Positions 33,550 to 45,401 of a stretch of 64,000 nt of DNA are shown piece after piece; within the stretch, counting starts at the first letter, position 1, and every line of letters begins with the position of its first letter. Where the stretch lies: NCBI GenBank assembly GCA_015178975.1, contig WHVD01000070.1:1-64000 (forward strand). Reading direction: 5' to 3'. The translations under genes were made by a program, and so were the position numbers. The notes under the pieces were generated by a model, which made no database searches, was not told where the DNA came from, and saw nothing but the letters and a program-made list of their open reading frames with translations. The stretch is from Hysterangium stoloniferum (taxonomy: Eukaryota > Basidiomycota > Agaricomycetes > Hysterangiales > Hysterangiaceae).

Positions 33550-34830
33550 ATGCCACCAAGAAAGAAAGCGAACGCACAGGCATCATTACCTGGACCGTCG
33601 ACTCTTCATTCCCTGTTAACTTTGTATACCAGTCAGACACTTGCAAACAGTCGGAAACCATGGAAGAAGCCCATATCGAAGAAGTCCCGGAAAACCAGGA
33701 TGAATCCGAGCACGAGGGGGAATCCATGGCCCCTGACAAGGGCAAAGGTGTCGAAATTCCTCCGCCTATCGAACAACCGCACTTGGAGGATCCTACTTCT
33801 GAATTTTTAGCAGGTACTATAGATAAATTCACGACGCACCTACTCGAAGAATGAAAGAAAAAGGAACAAGAACCTCCACAGTCAAAAGTCAATGCTCCGG
33901 AACCCTTCACAGGTTCCAACCCAAACAAACTCTCTACTTTCCTCATGCAATGTCACTTCAATTTCCATGATTGATCCGCTGCATTCTCCATGGACTCCTG
34001 AAAAGTCAACTATGCACTTTCATACTTGTTGGGATCCGTGTTGAAATGGTTCGAACCAGCTTTTAGTGGGATTTCCAAGGAAGAGCCACTTTGGCTTGAA
34101 AATTGGGATGCTTTTGTTGAGGAGCTTGAAACCAACTTTGGCCCATATGACCTGACAGGAGAAGCCAAGAACAGTCTCACAAATCTTCATATGAAAGACA
34201 CACAGCGCATCACGGACTATATCGTCCAATTCAATAATCTTGCAGCTCGTTGTCAGTGGGGCAATCCCGCTCTCCACCACCAATTCTATGCTGTCTGCCA
34301 TCCCTCCTTAAAGATGAAGTCTTGAAAGGAGAAGATGGCAAGCCAAAAACCCTGTCCTGTATGCACCTCAAAGCTCAAAACGTGGACACATGTTATTGGG
34401 AACGTCGTGTGGAAGTTGCCCGCGAGACCTCTGCGGACAAAGTAAACAAGTCCACGGCCAATAAACCCAACAACAACAAGTCATCAACCAGCAACCAAAA
34501 CTCCACGCAATCCGACAAGAAGAACGATAAAAAGTCTTCAAACAACAACAACAACAACAAGGACAGTAACAAGGGTCAACAAGTCCGGCAAGCAAGCCAG
34601 AAAACCCGACCTCTCAGGCAAACTCGGACCCAATGGCAAACTGACCCCACAGGAAAGACAACATTGAATGGACAATAACCTCTGTCTCCTGTGCAGGAAA
34701 CCCGGTCATCGAGTCCCGGAATGTCCGCTGGCAAAAGCAAACTCTTCAAAGGGTCGAACAGCCAAGGCCTCCACGGAAGCCCCGTCAAAGGACAAACCGA
34801 CTTCTGACTCGAAAAAAGAGTAAGCAACCC
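33550..34830 (+). pseudogene. Family B gypsy gag (degenerate)
   Basis: Starts MPPRKKANAQAS at 33550 and then changes frame. The capsid-like region (PEPFTGSNPNKLSTFLMQCH, then WFEPAFSGISKEEPLWLEN and DLTGEAKNSLTNLHMKDTQR) spans 33890-34320. A CCHC knuckle CLLCRKPGHRVPEC is at 34685-34726. In-frame TGA codons replace expected codons in the capsid region (33852-33854, 33972-33974, 34000-34002) and several frameshifts are present. The Asn/Lys-rich linker (34440-34600) is low complexity. Confidence 0.85.
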
Positions 34831-34831
34831 T

Positions 34832-35217
34832 GTGGACTCCACACGGGTTGGGGGTTGCGTTGCCTCTCTGCGCATTCAAGAGTTTACCTGTCTCAACGCA
34901 TCTGCTCTTTCACATTCTGATTCATTTTTTGTTAAACTTATGTCTAATATGATTCTGAAATTCATTTTTTCAGCTCTTATAGATTCCGGCTCGACTCATT
35001 GTTTTTTAGATACAAAATTCATGCAAAAAACGTTTTTGTCAACTTATCCAATAAATCCCATCGTTCTCCACCTCTTTGATGGCACAAGTAATTTGGTTGT
35101 TACCCAAGCTTGTGATTTATCCATCTGTTTTCCATGTGGAACATCTCAATTGGTCACTTTCTATGTGACCCAGTTAGACTCAAGTTGCTCGGTGGTCCTT
35201 GGACACAACTGGCTTAC
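34832..35217 (+). pseudogene. Family B gypsy protease region, 5' part of pol
   Basis: Contains a retropepsin-like motif (LIDSGSTHCFLDTKFM) and ends at LGHNWLT, the usual end of the domain in these gypsy elements. The frame is split here by a solo LTR (35218-35908) and resumes at 35914 with HYNPLIDW. Confidence 0.8.
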
Positions 35218-35908
35218 TGTGAAGGATAGGTCACATAGGAGGCACGACTAAAGGCTTTAAGCCTTAGACCTTAAGCCGCTTTATAATGCTATTATTTCCT
35301 TTTCCTTTTATATTTTATTTCTCTCTTTATCACTCATAAATACACTTTTATTAGTTTGAGAGTCCATGTATGCTTGTGGGCGCTCTCGCCCACAAGAAGT
35401 ATGCGTATGTCACAGTAGTAGTCACACAACAAAAACTCAGACACCTTTCAACCCCGACAACCATGTACTGGTTCGGGGTCTTGTCTAAAAACAAACCTCT
35501 ACTCTATTTCTCTTCATAGAATTACAGTAACTACACTTCGCACTGAAACAGTCAAAGTCAGTTACTATTATTCGACTCGACTTCAAGCTCTTGCCTAGTG
35601 TGGTAAGAATATCCATCATATCTCACTTTCTTAGAATATCCGTGGTAAGAATATCCATCATATCTCACTTTCTTAGGATATTCTATATCTTTCGCGCTAT
35701 ATTTACCTTCTCTTATCTACTTGGTCATCAACCCAGCTAGCTACACAATCGAATCGTACCGTAAGGTCGATCCGTCTTGTAATTATCTACCGATCGTACC
35801 TTAAAGGTCGATTGTAATCTACATCTTAACTACTAGTCGATTGTATTTCATACTATCGTTAGTCGATAACAATCGTACATTGAGTGGTAAACTACTTGAC
35901 CCTTTACA
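35218..35908 (-). repeat. Solo LTR related to family A, with CTTAC duplication
   Basis: 691 bp, TGTGAAGG to CCCTTTACA on the plus strand. Perfect CTTAC copies flank it (35213-35217 and 35909-35913). Terminal bases match family A LTRs but most of the interior does not, so it is a sister family. It contains several ~14-bp repeats of the type tatcgtaccttaaaggtcgat (35755-35830) and two copies of a ~40-bp ggtaagaatatccatcatatc unit (35599-35680). Confidence 0.88.
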
Positions 35909-35913
35909 CTTAC

Positions 35914-37876
35914 CCACTACAATCCGTTGATTGACTGGATAGCTAACAGTATAACATTCCAGACCCCTGTGGCAGCCAAGGAAACTGCGCCTGTCCCAGC
36001 CTCCATGGCACCCATGGCTTCTCTGGAACCCACAGCACCTCCATCTATTTCTCTGATTAATGCTGCAGCTTTTATTAGGGCTTCAAAAATGGACAGGTCC
36101 CAGGCGTTCACTATCAATTTAAAAATTGATGAAGCAACTGGATGTTTTTCAACCCCGGTATCCGAATCTGAGCAAGCCTCTGACCTAGAAGGCATCCCAG
36201 AGAAATATCATGACTTCGTGGATGTTTTTAGCAAGTGAAAAGCTGACTGGCTTCCGCCTCACAGAGAATACAACTTAAAAATCGATCTCGAAGATGGCAC
36301 CCAGCCACCCCTAGGACATATCTATCCACTCTTGTCCATGGAACTTTCTGCAATATGTGACTTCCTGGATGAACATTTGTCCATAGGTTTTATCAGACCC
36401 TCAAAGTCTCCTTTTGGAGCACCTGTTCTGTTTGTCAGAAAAAAGGATGGATCCCTTCGACTATGTGTTGATTTTAGAGGACTCAATGCTGTCACCAAAA
36501 AGGATAAGTATCCACTCCCACCCATATCCAATCTGCTCGATGCTCCGCAGAATGCCTGGATTTACACCAAAATAGATCTCAAACACACCTATCATTTGGT
36601 CTGGATTGCTGCAGGCGACAAATGGAAAACCACTTTTAGAACCCGCTATGGGGCCTTCGAGTGGTTGGTGATGCCCTTTGGACTCACCAATGCTCCGTCT
36701 GTTTTTCAGCATTTTATCAACAACATTTTCTCCGACATGCTTGATGTATGCATTATTGTTTACTTGGATGACATTCTTATCTACTCTGAGAATCCCGTGG
36801 AACACGACAAACAAGTCCATGAAGTTCTCCGGAGACTCAGACAACATGGTTTATTTGTGAATGGTAAAAAATGTACTTTTGACACAGACTCCGTGGAATA
36901 CCTGGGTTTCATGATGGGACCTGATGGACTCTGCATGGACAAAACTAAAGTGCAAGTCATCAAAGATTGACCTGAACCCTGAAAAGTTAAAGATATACAA
37001 TCCTTCCTCAGCTTTGCCAATTTTTACCGATGGTTTATTCATTGATATTCCGACATCATGGTTCCCCTTACCTGTCTTATGCGTAAGGATACTCCATGGA
37101 ATTTTAACGATAAGTGTCAAAAAGCTTTCAATCTTTTAAAAAATTCTTTTTCCTCAGCTCCTATTCTGTCGCATTGGAAACTGGACTTCCCGCTCATCAT
37201 TGAAACGGACACCTCGGATTATGCACTTGGAGCCATTCTGTCTATCCAGGACCTGACGGAGAAGTCCAGCCTGTGGCTTTTCTGTCCCAGACTTTCACTG
37301 GAGCAGAGCTCAACTACGACATTCATGATAAGGAACTCCTGGCAATCTTTTCAGCTTTCAAAGCATGGCGACACTATTTGGAAGGCTCGGGAACTCCTAT
37401 TGACGTTGTAACAGATCACAAAAACCTGGAATACTTTTCTACCACAAAGCTTTTGACCCACCGGCAGGCCCACTGGTCTGAATATCTATCTGCCTTCAAC
37501 ATGATTATCCACTTTCGACCCGGCCATCTCGGCGGCAAACCCGACGCTTTAACTAGATGATGGGATGTCTATCCTAAAGAGGGGAGCAACGACTATGCCA
37601 CGGTAAACCCACACAACCTGAAACCTATTTTCACGAATCAACAACTTACTGCATCGATCTGCGCAACTTTTCTCATCAATCCCATTGTCTGTAGAATTAT
37701 CATTATGGATATTGAGAAGTTACATCAAGATATTCTATTGGCAATTCCGCTAGACCCAATAACTAAAGCTCACCTTGACAATGACATGGAGATCAACCTC
37801 GGTGGTCTCTTGATCAACCTTGGTGGTCTCTTGATCAACCTCGGTGGTCTCTTGATCAACCTCGGTGGTCTCTTGA
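35914..37876 (+). pseudogene. Family B gypsy pol (protease end, RT, RNase H), truncated
   Basis: After the solo LTR the frame resumes with DWIANSITFQ. RT follows with [35 protein letters not shown] and YLDDILIYS (36761-36787, active site intact), then RNase H ([37 protein letters not shown]). In-frame TGA stops lie at 36236, 36968, 36974-36982 and 37558, with a frameshift near 37260. Sequence is lost at 37876 where family A copy 2 begins, before any integrase core. The last 80 bp are a 21-bp tandem repeat. Confidence 0.92.
37793..37876 (+). repeat. 21-bp tandem repeat at the family B/family A junction
   Basis: About four copies of atcaacctcggtggtctcttg with one or two C/T differences, ending exactly at the LTR boundary. 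Confidence 0.85.
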
Positions 37877-38520
37877 TGTGAAGAGTCGATAGATTCTGAC
37901 CGTTCGATATATGAAGAATAGTGTTTATTCAACTACTATTAGCAGGTATTGACCGTTCAGTACAATACCGTAGATTACTAGACAAGCAGTACTAGTAAGA
38001 AGACACGCTACGCATCACAAGAGCAACTGTACAGTCGCTCTTGACGGCTAGAATGAAAGAATGAAAGAGTTGACCTTCACGGTACAACTCGTAGCTAGAT
38101 GTAAACTAGATAATCAACGCGAAGCTGAATATCTAGAGTAAAGAAATAATAGCACGAGTCGACTATAATGTTGACTAGCGCAAAGACCTTAGATTGGAAC
38201 TTGACCTTCGCGGTTCGAGTCCAAAGTATGTTAGTATGCAAGAGAATACTACCTTTAAAGGTAGTTGAGACGTTACCCTTGACACCTCTCGCTATTCGAC
38301 GTCTGGGTCATTTACGAGGTGGTGTCTGCTGGGTAAAAGTGTCTGTTGTTTTTGGCACCGAGAGCGCCCCTACGTATACACAAAGCTTCGAACTACAAAA
38401 TCAAGGTATGCTCGAAATATAGAAAGAATATAAAGAAAGAAAATAAAAGATAAATAATAAAGTACTATAATCCAACTATTATTCCTTAGTCCAGGTATGC
38501 ATATATGCATACCCTTTACA
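37877..38520 (-). repeat. 3' LTR of family A copy 2
   Basis: 644 bp, same ends and palindromes as the solo LTR at 31003-31647. The 26-bp palindrome carries one mismatch here. The G-rich polypurine tract lies directly inside (38521-38532). Confidence 0.93.
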
Positions 38521-38545
38521 GTGCCCCCCAGTTCGAAGGGGTGTG

Positions 38546-40591
38546 CTATACTAGGTGTCGAAGAGCGTCTGGGATGCCGCCCCAAGCTTCCTGTGAGGAT
38601 CCCCCAAGGTCCAAGATGATGTTTCCCCATCGTTCCCTTTTTACTCTGAAGGATTCGGCTATTCTCGCCAGAGCCAAATCACTAGAATTCCTGTACAAGG
38701 AGTCAGCCCATCGTCTGTAGGCTTTCTCTCTGCAATGAACGACTGCGCGGACACTAACTGGTGGAGCGGAAATCTGCACGAGAAGAGGAGCATTGGGGAG
38801 GGGAAACGAAGACGCGGGCAGCGGGGCAGGAACATGTGGCTGCATGGTGGTCTCTGTGGGAGGTGTCAGGACAAGGGCCTCGAGTAAATCTACTAAGCCA
38901 GCAATAGAGAGGACATTCGCTGAGTCTGGGGGCAGACGGTGAAGCTCCACTATGATGTGCCGGAACATAGAGAGTTTAATCTCCTGTGCTGCTTGTGCAA
39001 AGTTCTTCCCCTCTGCGAGATCCTCGAAGGAGAGATAGAAATCCTCCATTATCTCCGACAACGGAGCCAGACCGCGACAACCCTTAAGGCTCCCTTGAAG
39101 GACCAGTTGCTGAAGTACTGGCACGAGCTGTGATAGCACCCTTCTGACAGGAAACTGTTCAGAAGGGTAGTTGACAGCTACTCGCATCCAGAAAGTTGTG
39201 GATACGGGCTCAGTGAGGGGAACCGGGCTGTCAAGGACGGGAATAGGGGATTGTTCTCGGAGAGGAGTGGTGGCTTTCTGCATCTCCTTCGCCTTTCTGC
39301 TTGCCATGGGATCGATGACGTCCGGTGTAGGGGGGTCCAAATCGACATCCATTCGCTCTGGTGGAAGGTCCTGGATAGGGCTACCCAAGGACACGCAATA
39401 TGAATACGGAGAGTCGGGAGGGATACCCGGTGATGGCGGAAGTTGGGTCGGTACTGGTATAGCTTTCGGGGAGGGAGAGAGATGAGGCACCAGAATCGGG
39501 GAAGGTTCGCGTTGGGCTGAGGGAGTGTGTGCCGGGTGAAGGATGGGAGGGGGCCTCGACATCCTGAGTGAGGTTGGGACCGGTACAGCTTTTGAAGAGG
39601 GAGGTAAATGAGGCGTTAGAATCAGGGCTGAGGGAGTGTGTGTAGGGTGAATGATGGGAAGGGGCCTCGACGTTGGCGAAAGATGTGGGACCGGAATCGT
39701 GGAAGGTTCACGTTCCAGTGACTGTTGACTAGGGCGGTGACCCCTCCATACTCTGGATGACGGTCTCCACATTTGTCTTTGGTTGGGGTCGCTGGTTACG
39801 AAGCGAACTTTAGACGGGAGAAGGAACCCTTCATGGCAATCCTCTCCCAGAGATCGGATGCTATACACACCATTCCTGTTCTCGTCTTCCTCCTCATCCT
39901 CATCCGAGGAAAAATCAATTGGTCCCCTACGGTATTCTTTTTCTCGTTGGGGCAACGTTTGACCGTCCCCTCGGGTAAGAACTATTCGTTGCAACTTAAT
40001 GCATCGAAGTAGCTCCCAGTCGTAAAAAATGGTACCCTCCTTCTCCTTCCAGCTCTTGGTTCCCGTCGTCCTAATGCAAGGCGTCCCACCCTCACTATCA
40101 TCGGTCTCCGCGAAGTCGGCCCATTTCTCTCCCGTGGGGGGAAGGATCGGTGCGGAAGCTCTGTTTCCGAATTGCGCTCTGTACTCACGCCGCTGCCACT
40201 TGGAGGGGACTCCTTCTCTTGCTCCCCTCGCCTCCTGTTGACTTCTATACTCAGCACGCCTTTCCCTTTTGCGGGTGAGCCTCCTTGCGCTGTGTTCTTC
40301 CATAAACATTTCCTGTTTCCACATGATAGCAGCGACTTCCTCAGATGACGGTCTGATGGAGGGGCCTAACAGCTTGCTCCAATCCATACCGGTATTTCCC
40401 CCCGGCTCATCACCAAAGGAGAAGGTCGACGGGGGGGTTGATTCTTGGGTACCCCAATTGCTCTCGACATTGTCTGTACGAGGCACGCGGGTGATGAATC
40501 CCATGCCGGTCGTGGATGTACTGGCTGTCAGGGCTCGCGGGACCTTTTTGAACTTAGGGAGGACTTGCTTGTTTTGTTGGAAAGGGAGCAT
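38546..40591 (-). CDS. Accessory ORF carried 3' of pol in family A chromovirus, copy 2
   Basis: 681 codons, the same length as the copy at 3436-5481 and alignable end to end without gaps as far as I could see. The first ~165 residues differ at about twenty positions; later regions differ less. Landmarks are shared: a basic segment (RKRERRAEYRSQQEARGARE), an acidic cluster (FSSDEDEEEDENRNG), a proline-rich centre with HPTHTPSA-type repeats, and the C-terminal end PDALRHLV. No known domain, signal peptide or membrane span. It remains open although gag and pol of this element are frameshifted repeatedly. Possible roles, such as a structural, nuclear-import or host-interaction protein, are speculation. 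Could instead be a captured host gene. Confidence 0.85.
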   Translation of the reverse strand: MLPFQQNKQVLPKFKKVPRALTASTSTTGMGFITRVPRTDNVESNWGTQESTPPSTFSFGDEPGGNTGMDWSKLLGPSIRPSSEEVAAIMWKQEMFMEEHSARRLTRKRERRAEYRSQQEARGAREGVPSKWQRREYRAQFGNRASAPILPPTGEKWADFAETDDSEGGTPCIRTTGTKSWKEKEGTIFYDWELLRCIKLQRIVLTRGDGQTLPQREKEYRRGPIDFSSDEDEEEDENRNGVYSIRSLGEDCHEGFLLPSKVRFVTSDPNQRQMWRPSSRVWRGHRPSQQSLEREPSTIPVPHLSPTSRPLPIIHPTHTPSALILTPHLPPSSKAVPVPTSLRMSRPPPILHPAHTPSAQREPSPILVPHLSPSPKAIPVPTQLPPSPGIPPDSPYSYCVSLGSPIQDLPPERMDVDLDPPTPDVIDPMASRKAKEMQKATTPLREQSPIPVLDSPVPLTEPVSTTFWMRVAVNYPSEQFPVRRVLSQLVPVLQQLVLQGSLKGCRGLAPLSEIMEDFYLSFEDLAEGKNFAQAAQEIKLSMFRHIIVELHRLPPDSANVLSIAGLVDLLEALVLTPPTETTMQPHVPAPLPASSFPLPNAPLLVQISAPPVSVRAVVHCREKAYRRWADSLYRNSSDLALARIAESFRVKRERWGNIILDLGGSSQEAWGGIPDALRHLV

Positions 40592-40936
40592 TATAGCACG
40601 ATAAAGTGGTGGAGTTGAAGATAGAGGGAAGGGCTGTAGATAGGTGAAGGACGTGGTGTGAAAGATAAAGAAAATTTATGTGAATTTACGTGTACTTTTT
40701 TATATATATTGAATTGAAACTCCACTCGGTTGGTCGTTAAATAAAATTCATTAATTGTGGCCGGGTTTTGGGGAAATGTGTCCGCCGCCAATTAGTGGTT
40801 GTCCCAATCGACCGGAGGGATAGAAAAATGAAAGAGAATAAAAGCCAATGAGATGGCTCACTGAATAACTGAGATATTTCTGAAAGGAAGTTACGAAAGA
40901 GATGGAATAGATGATTCCTTGAGCGCATATATCCCA
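40592..40936 (-). promoter_or_regulatory. Promoter-like spacer upstream of the accessory ORF, copy 2
   Basis: Same arrangement as 3102-3435: a TATA-like tatatatattg/aaaaaagtac stretch (about 40690-40715), then a pyrimidine-rich stretch on the minus strand before the ATG at 40591. This copy has a ~25-bp extra segment (about 40620-40645) compared with copy 1. Confidence 0.45.
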
Positions 40937-43900
40937 TTAAATGTTGAACAGCACCTTGTACGCCCTCAGAAGTGCCAGAGCATTTCTGAGGTCAGTGCTG
41001 CTTAACCACGAATCTTCTTCGGGTCCATAACCTTTCCAGCGCACCCTAAATAGCAGACGATTTCACTGTTTCCTATGTCCAACAATAGCTTCGACTTCAT
41101 ATTCTTCATGATCTGATTTCAACTCTCTTAGGTCCTCAAGTTGGGGTCTTGGACCTAGCTTGGAAGGAGAGGGTTGATATTTCCGCAGATGATCCCGATT
41201 AATGACTGGATGCATCGGATACTCCGGGGGGATCTTAAGCCTAAATACTTGAGAGTTCAATTTCTCAAGGACCTCGAATGGTCCAATCTGTCTTTGTATT
41301 AGTTTCTTCCCCGTTCCCTTGACTTCCACCAGTTCGAGGGAGTGGGGGTTCACCAATACAAAGTCTCCCTTAGAAATATCTTCTACAGGTCTTTGCTTCT
41401 TGTTATACGCTCGTGCTTGAATCTCTTGGGCTCGAGCGATTGAATCCCGCGCCATCTGCCGATGATTTTCTAGCTCGAGGATCCATTGGTTGGCCATAGG
41501 GCTGTCTGATAGTTCTCTAGGAACTAGGGGTTCGTCACCTCCTAGGACTCGAGACATTCCTCTTGGAAGGTATCCCATTAATAAGAAGGCCGGGGCGTAG
41601 TTTGTGGAACTGTGAACAGTCGAGTTGTATGCGTGAACAACTACCTCAATCCACTGGGACCAGCTTTCCTTAGCAGAGGCACAATAGGCTCGAAGCATCT
41701 GTTCTATGGTCGCATTCATATTCTCCGTTTGCCCATCCATTTGAGGATGATGAGCCGAAGATACCGCATGGTACCATAGATCTTACAGACTTCCCGCCAA
41801 AACCTGCAGGTCCATCTCTTATCCCGGTCACAGATTATTCGAGAGGGCAGTCCGAAGGGGCTTGCTACCTGTTTGACAAATATTCGTGTGAATCCTTCAG
41901 CCGTAAGGTTTGAAAAGGTAGGTATTGTAATAGCGTAACGCGTCAATTTATCAACGGCAACGAAGACTGCGGAATACGAATCCTTTCCTGAATCGGGTAG
42001 TCCAGTGATTAAGTCCATAGAAACTACCTCGAATGGCCTAAAAGGTACGTCAGCCGGTCTGAGGGCTCCTTGACGAGCGGTGCGATCGACTTTGGTTTTT
42101 TGGCAGATGTCGCCGGTACGCGCGTACGACACACAATCTTGTAGCATTCTTGGCCAAAAGAACTGGTCTTTCATCAGGTTGAACAACCGCTGGCCTCCGG
42201 CGTGTGCTCCCTCAAAAGGGTTATCATGTACCAACCTTAGAATCGAGTTAATCATAGTTCTGGGTACACAGACTCGACTTTTCCAGTCTGAGTCGCGAAA
42301 GTACAGGAGTCGGTTTGCTCCCACGAAGTAGTGAGAAGGAGTAACAACCGCGTTGGGTGAAGGGGTATCTAGAGCATAGAGATTCCTGAAAATGGGGTCC
42401 TTTGAATAACCCTCTAGAAATTTCTTTATATATCCCTCCTCGATGCTGATTAGTAGCTGAGGATGACGCAATGCGAAGTCAGACTCGTCTTCCTGGTCGT
42501 TCCTTATTGCGTTATGAGAATCCCATTCTGACTGTCAGACCTTTTGAGCTACTCCGAAAGGTTCCATAGAATCAAGTATGGTAGAGAAGACCGCCTTCTT
42601 AGCGGGTTCGTCCTTCCATAGTTTTTCCTCAGTACTCTTGTCCAGAGAGGTCGAGGTGATAGCCTGCAAATCATCTCTAATAGGGCTCACGAAGGCTGGT
42701 ACCCGAGGGAGTCTGGACAGTGGATCCACGTTGCTGTGAACTCTCCCTGCTCGATGCAAAATCTCGAGACCTGGAAATGCAGCGTATATCGCCCCCCATG
42801 CGGCTAGTCGACGATTAGTGTTCTCGTAAGATCTAGCCCATTGCAGAGCTGCATGGTCCTGTAATGAGCAGAACATGTTCACCTTCAATGAAAGGTTGAA
42901 AGTGGACTAGTCCCTCCTTTGCTGCTAATGCTTCCCGTTCAGTAGCAGAATAGTTATGCTCAGCACTTTTCAGTGTGCGACTCCAATATGCAATGACTTG
43001 TTCAACAGTAACTTCGGTCGCCTCAAAAGTGGATCCCCACGAATCCGACCACTCAATCTCGGGCTGTTTGGTTTTGTACCGATGAACAAAGGATGGCACA
43101 TCCTGCATACGGTCAAAAGCCAACTTGGCTTGGGCATAGATTTTAGTGTCCACTAAGTCTCCTAAAGCCATCTTCTGGACTTGTTGGAGGCAACAACCCA
43201 AGGCAAAATCCGAAGCGTCCATATACAATCGGTAGGGCATCCCACTAACTGGATGTCCCAGCACTGGAGCTGATCCTAATGCAGTATTAACATCCTCATA
43301 AGCTCGGACATGTTCAGCAGTCCACGTCCAGGGTGTTCCCTTTTTTAGGAGCGAGAATAAAGGGGACACCATCCATGAATAGAATGGTATATATGCTGAA
43401 AAGTAAAGGACCATTCCAAGGAACCGTTGTCAGTTCAGAAACCTTAGTGGGTGGGGCCAAGTTCCAATATAGCGCGAACTTTTTCTTGGTGGGTTGAAAA
43501 ACCCAACCTGGATACTTTATGACCCAATAACAATATCGAATTATATCCGATAAAACATTTCTTGGGAGAGAGAGTGATACCGGCCGAAGCGATAGCGCCA
43601 AGCACCTGATTCAGGTGAAGCAAATGATCATCCCAGTTCTTAGAGAATATGACTATGTCATCGATGTAGACTAAACAAAAAATCCACAAGTAGGGTGCTA
43701 AAAACTGTTTGCATGATGCGCTGAAATGTGGAGGGGCCGTTTCTGAGCCCGAATGGCATCCTTTTAAATTGCCACAGCCCTCTATGGGATCTAAAGGCTG
43801 TTTTGGGCTTATCGTCCTCCAACATTTCTAATTGAGTAAACCCAGCTAGCGCATCGAAAGAAGAAAGAACATTTGATCCCGACAGCGCCTGCATGATCTC

Positions 43901-45338
43901 CGATTGACTGTGGTAAAGGGAATTCGTCTGGAACAGTGAGATGATTAAGTTTCCGATAGTCGATGACCACCCGCGGTTTACCATTGCGATATACTACAAA
44001 GGCTGGCACTCCCCAGGGGCTTTTAGATGGCTCAATGACACCCTGTTCGAACCAGGTATCCATTTGCTCGTCTATAACTCTCCTATTGGCAGGGGACGAA
44101 GGGAACATAGGCATGGATATGGGCTGGGCTCCCTCTTTCAAGGGGACAGGGACTCTACATTCCACTTGCCCTAACCGTCCGTCGACTCCGAAAGCCTTAA
44201 TGTTCTCAGTCAAAACTGATCTGAGACGTGGCAGGACCTCCGTTGGTATATCCGGTCCCAAATTGACTAACTTGTGAAGATCCTCTGAGGCAAATTTCTC
44301 ATTATCAGCCACTGCAGCCGTCTTAGGACCAGGCGGTTCGAAATCGTCCGCAATCTCTGGTTCAACAGGTGGCTTAGGCCTTTCTGAGGTGACTTGACGG
44401 TCCTCCTCAAGTTGAGAGAGACTTTCGATAAGGTGTGCGATCTTGGTCGCACCTGCTACCATTAAACCTTTCTCCTCGAGTGACCTGGGCTTGTGAGCCC
44501 AACGAGCGGGGTCATGAATTATCCCTATTGTCTCCCCTCGTCGGATAGTCTTAGGGGTTAGCGATGGATTGGCTAAAGGTACTGCCGCACTATTCCTTGA
44601 AATTGCCGTGATTGGTGTGGCTAATATCGAACCGTCCTCGTTTTGCAGTACAATTCCTTCAACAATCCATTCATCGCCCTCTAGATCTTCAACAAAAATA
44701 GGCACTAGTCTGGCTGACTCTGGATCGATAGTGCAATCCTCCAAGGCTCGCGCGACTCTTTCAGTACGCACACCTTTATCGGGGAGAGAGGTGAGTTTGG
44801 ATGACTCCTTCTCATGCTTCCCGAAAGGGGCCTTATTGACGGTGAAGGTCAAAGGTTGAGGTTCCTTAGAAGAACTGGCTGGAATAAAACCCTGTCGTCC
44901 CGGGAGAATAAGTCTAGATCCCAACGGCTGATCTCTTAGAGTACCAATTTCATAATTAATATGGAAGTCTTCTCCTAAAAGAATTGGCACCGTCATTCCT
45001 CTAACGACATAAGTTTCTGCCGCGAACTTCAGTAACGTTCCACTGTCGTCCTCCAGGTAAATGGGAATATTAACATATCCGATAACCTTAGCGTTACCCG
45101 TGAGCTGGATTAGACGTAACTTGAGTCCTTGTTTCAACTTATATATGCCCTGCAGCTCCTTGTAGAATTCCTCCGATATAAGGGAAAGATCCGCTCCCGT
45201 GTCCATTCGAATTTTAACGCGTTCGGGTGAATCGGGAGTTCCTACATGACCGAAAACATGGAGCGCTGCAACTCCTATGCTAGAGTAACCACTGGGAGGA
45301 TCCCGTTTTCGATAAAGGATCGTAGTATCCTCCTTCAT
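40937..45338 (-). pseudogene. Family A chromovirus pol, copy 2
   Basis: Order on the minus strand: protease (RMDTGADLSLISEEF), RT (KSPWGVPAFVVYRNGKPRVV, FKRMPFGLRNGPSTF, YIDDIVIFSKNWDDH with the active site intact), RNase H (ASDFALGCCLQQ, AEHNYSATEREALAA), H2C2 finger (HDNPFEGAHAGG; the third ligand region reads ARTGDICQKTK, so one Cys is replaced by Gly), integrase core, and chromodomain after HRKQ. Frameshifts near 43890, 43680, 43590, 43430, 42860, 42540 and 41740, plus a TGA in the chromodomain linker (near 41065), abolish expression. Two distinct lesions in zinc finger and chromodomain are absent from copy 1. Confidence 0.92.
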
Positions 45339-45401
45339 CAGACGACTGGGACGAGGGTATTGGATTCGAGGCCTCTTACTTTCCTTGCGCCAGGGACAAG
45401 C

